Origin: Planctomycetota bacterium
GTDB lineage: Bacteria > Planctomycetota > SBBH01 > JACQRN01
DNA length: 6,195 nucleotides
Direction of reading: 5' to 3'
NCBI GenBank assembly: GCA_016206515.1
Contig: JACQRN010000225.1
Location: 1 to 6,195, forward strand
Shown one piece after another: positions 4,953-6,195 of the stretch. The notes under the pieces are model-generated. The model saw nothing but the letters and a program-made list of their open reading frames with translations, had not been told where the DNA came from and did not search any database. Position 1 is the stretch's first letter; every line of letters starts with the position of its first letter. The translations under genes and the position numbers were made by a program.

Positions 4953-6161
4953 GTGCCTGATCCGGTCCGCGACAACGCGCTCGCCAAGCCTCGCCTGCGC
5001 CCGATCGAGGCGATCCCGGTCGAAGACGGGCGGATCGCGCTGCGCGATCCCGCGGGGTACTCCGAGCAGGTGCTGGCGGTCACGCGACCGATGGCGTTTC
5101 TCCTCCAGTTTTTCGATGGCGAGCACTCGTTCGACCGGATCGCCGCGAAGGGGAAGGAGGCGCTCGGCCAGGCGATCCCGCTCTCCGACCTGAGGGCCGC
5201 CGCGGTGGCGCTCGACGAGGCGGGGTTCCTCGACTCCCCCTCCTTCCGGAAGAGGAAGGGGGCGCTCGAACGAGAGTTCCGGACACGGAAGACACGCGCC
5301 CCCTTCCACGCGGGGCGCTCGTACCCGGCGAGCGCCTCCGCGTTCCGTGATTTCCACCGCGACCTCCTCGGCAACGGGGCGCCGGCGGGGGACGCCGGAG
5401 CGATCCGCGCCGCGATCGCACCTCACATCGAGATCTCGCTGGGCAAGGACGCCTACGCCGCGGTCTACCGGCGCCTACGCGGGGCGGAGCGCCCCGGCCG
5501 CGTCGTGATCCTCGGGACCTCGCACATGGGGCTCGAGCACGCCTTCGCGCTGACTCTCAAGCCGTACGAGACCCCGCTCGGGACGCTCCCGGCGGACGGC
5601 GCGGTCGTCGACCGGCTCGTGGCGGCGTGCGGCGAGGGGGTCCTGCAGGACGAGATCCGCCACCGCACCGAACATACGATCGAGTTCCAGGCGGTCCTCC
5701 TGCACGGCCTCTGGAGCGACGCCCCGCCGCGGATCGTCCCGGTCCTGTGCGGCTTCTCCCACGCGGAACTGCACGGAGAAAGGGAGCGGAAGATCGCCCG
5801 CTTCGCGGAGGCGCTCGCCGAGGCGGTCTCCGACGGCGTGCCGACCCTCTTTCTGGCGAGCGTCGACTTCGCGCACATCGGCCCGCGGTACGGCGATCCC
5901 CGCGGGCCTACGAGCAAGGATCTCGACGACCTGCGTCGGCACGAGGCAGGGATGTCCGCCCTCCTCGCCCGCCGCGACGCGGAAGGGTTCCACCGCGCCA
6001 TCGCCCAGACGCAGGACGGCACCCGCGTCTGCGGCTTCCCCGCCCTCTACACGATGCTGCGGACCCTCCGCGAAGGGACCGGCGAACCGGTCGCGTACGG
6101 CCAGGCGAAGATGGACGATCAGGGGAGCGTCGTCAGCTTCGGCGGGATGGTGTACCGATGA
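4953..6161 (+). CDS. amrB: MEMO-family protein, AmmeMemoRadiSam system protein B, with an N-terminal extension
   Basis: A 402-residue protein. Residues about 117-401 form the MEMO domain: FHAGRSYP (118-125), APHIEI (156-161), GTSHMG (188-193), EHTIEF (240-245), DFAHIG (305-310) and VCGFPAL (359-365). By alignment with human MEMO1, H158, H191 and C360 correspond to the metal-binding H49, H81 and C244. D305 and H308 match its conserved D189/H192 site, so an iron- or copper-binding centre looks intact. Bacterial members accompany AMMECR1-like and radical SAM proteins (the AmmeMemoRadiSam system), whose biochemistry is not settled. Residues 1-116 are an extra domain: LRDPAGYSEQVLAV, FFDGEHSFDRIA and LDEAGFLDSPSF suggest a small winged-helix fold with PqqD-like features. 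The GTG at 4953 is the first usable start, since an in-frame TAA lies at 4941-4943; the Shine-Dalgarno is weak. The stop overlaps a following ATG. The family call is firm; the symbol is given only because protein B of this system is sometimes named so. Confidence 0.9.
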   Translation: MPDPVRDNALAKPRLRPIEAIPVEDGRIALRDPAGYSEQVLAVTRPMAFLLQFFDGEHSFDRIAAKGKEALGQAIPLSDLRAAAVALDEAGFLDSPSFRKRKGALEREFRTRKTRAPFHAGRSYPASASAFRDFHRDLLGNGAPAGDAGAIRAAIAPHIEISLGKDAYAAVYRRLRGAERPGRVVILGTSHMGLEHAFALTLKPYETPLGTLPADGAVVDRLVAACGEGVLQDEIRHRTEHTIEFQAVLLHGLWSDAPPRIVPVLCGFSHAELHGERERKIARFAEALAEAVSDGVPTLFLASVDFAHIGPRYGDPRGPTSKDLDDLRRHEAGMSALLARRDAEGFHRAIAQTQDGTRVCGFPALYTMLRTLREGTGEPVAYGQAKMDDQGSVVSFGGMVYR

Positions 6162-6195
6162 TCCGGTCCAGGGACGCCGCCCGTCCGCCGGTGAG
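6158..6195 (+). CDS. Start of a downstream gene, 3'-partial and unidentified
   Basis: An ATG at 6158 overlaps the TGA stop of the MEMO-family gene by four bases (ATGA) and opens a frame reading MIRSRDAARPPV to the window end. The overlap type, seen also at 2133, suggests an operon continuing downstream. Only 12 complete codons are visible, the upstream GGGATGG is a weak Shine-Dalgarno, and the product cannot be identified. An AMMECR1 or radical SAM partner would be the expected neighbour, but nothing here shows it. Confidence 0.45.
   Translation, partial: MIRSRDAARPPV

Noticed and set aside
4948..5193. GTG-started frame overlapping the beginning of the MEMO-family gene
   Set aside because: Its translation is Arg/Ser-rich and out of frame with the conserved protein; it looks like a shadow frame.
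5242..5259. CCTTCC/GGAAGG inverted repeat within the MEMO-family gene
   Set aside because: It is only six pairs with a six-base loop, inside a charged linker coding stretch, and is readily explained by codon choice.

Overview
This is a GC-rich, densely coded bacterial window with every gene on the + strand. No gene is diagnostic of a taxon. The very high G+C, a DUF4349-type surface protein with extra repeats, a short HEAT-like segment of the kind common in planctomycetes and related lineages, and a long-form MEMO-family protein suggest an environmental bacterium such as a Planctomycetota, Myxococcota/Desulfobacterota-like or candidate-phylum member. That placement is inference only.

Layout. 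(1) Positions 1-2136 encode a 711-residue membrane-anchored protein with one DUF4349-like unit, including its coiled coil, followed by four further degenerate copies of the same fold and a C-terminal transmembrane helix. Its N-terminus may lie upstream of the window. (2) Positions 2133-3605 encode an exported protein of unknown function. Its ATG overlaps the preceding stop (ATGA) and sits behind a strong Shine-Dalgarno, so the two are probably translationally coupled. A striking GC hairpin with a tandem G-A internal loop lies just after the first gene's stop, and it raises doubt about where the second protein really starts. (3) A 101-bp gap (3606-3706) holds a small hairpin and an AT-rich imperfect palindrome overlapping a possible -10 box. 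(4) Positions 3707-4876 encode a stand-alone AAA_14/DUF4143 ATPase. (5) A 76-bp gap (4877-4952) contains a 14-bp tandem repeat and a TATAAA box. (6) Positions 4953-6161 encode a MEMO-family protein (AmmeMemoRadiSam system protein B) with an extra N-terminal domain. (7) A further gene probably starts at 6158 and runs off the window.

How the genes relate. The first two genes look like an envelope-associated pair: a membrane-anchored multi-repeat protein and a secreted partner. The ATPase appears to be an independent transcription unit with its own candidate operator. The MEMO protein probably leads another unit that continues beyond the window, where an AMMECR1 or radical SAM partner might be expected. 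I see no mobile element, CRISPR array, tRNA or rRNA. The most unusual items are the five-unit DUF4349 architecture, the HEAT-like insertion in the exported protein, the hairpin at 2152-2188, the palindrome before the ATPase, and the extra PqqD/RRE-like domain on the MEMO protein.
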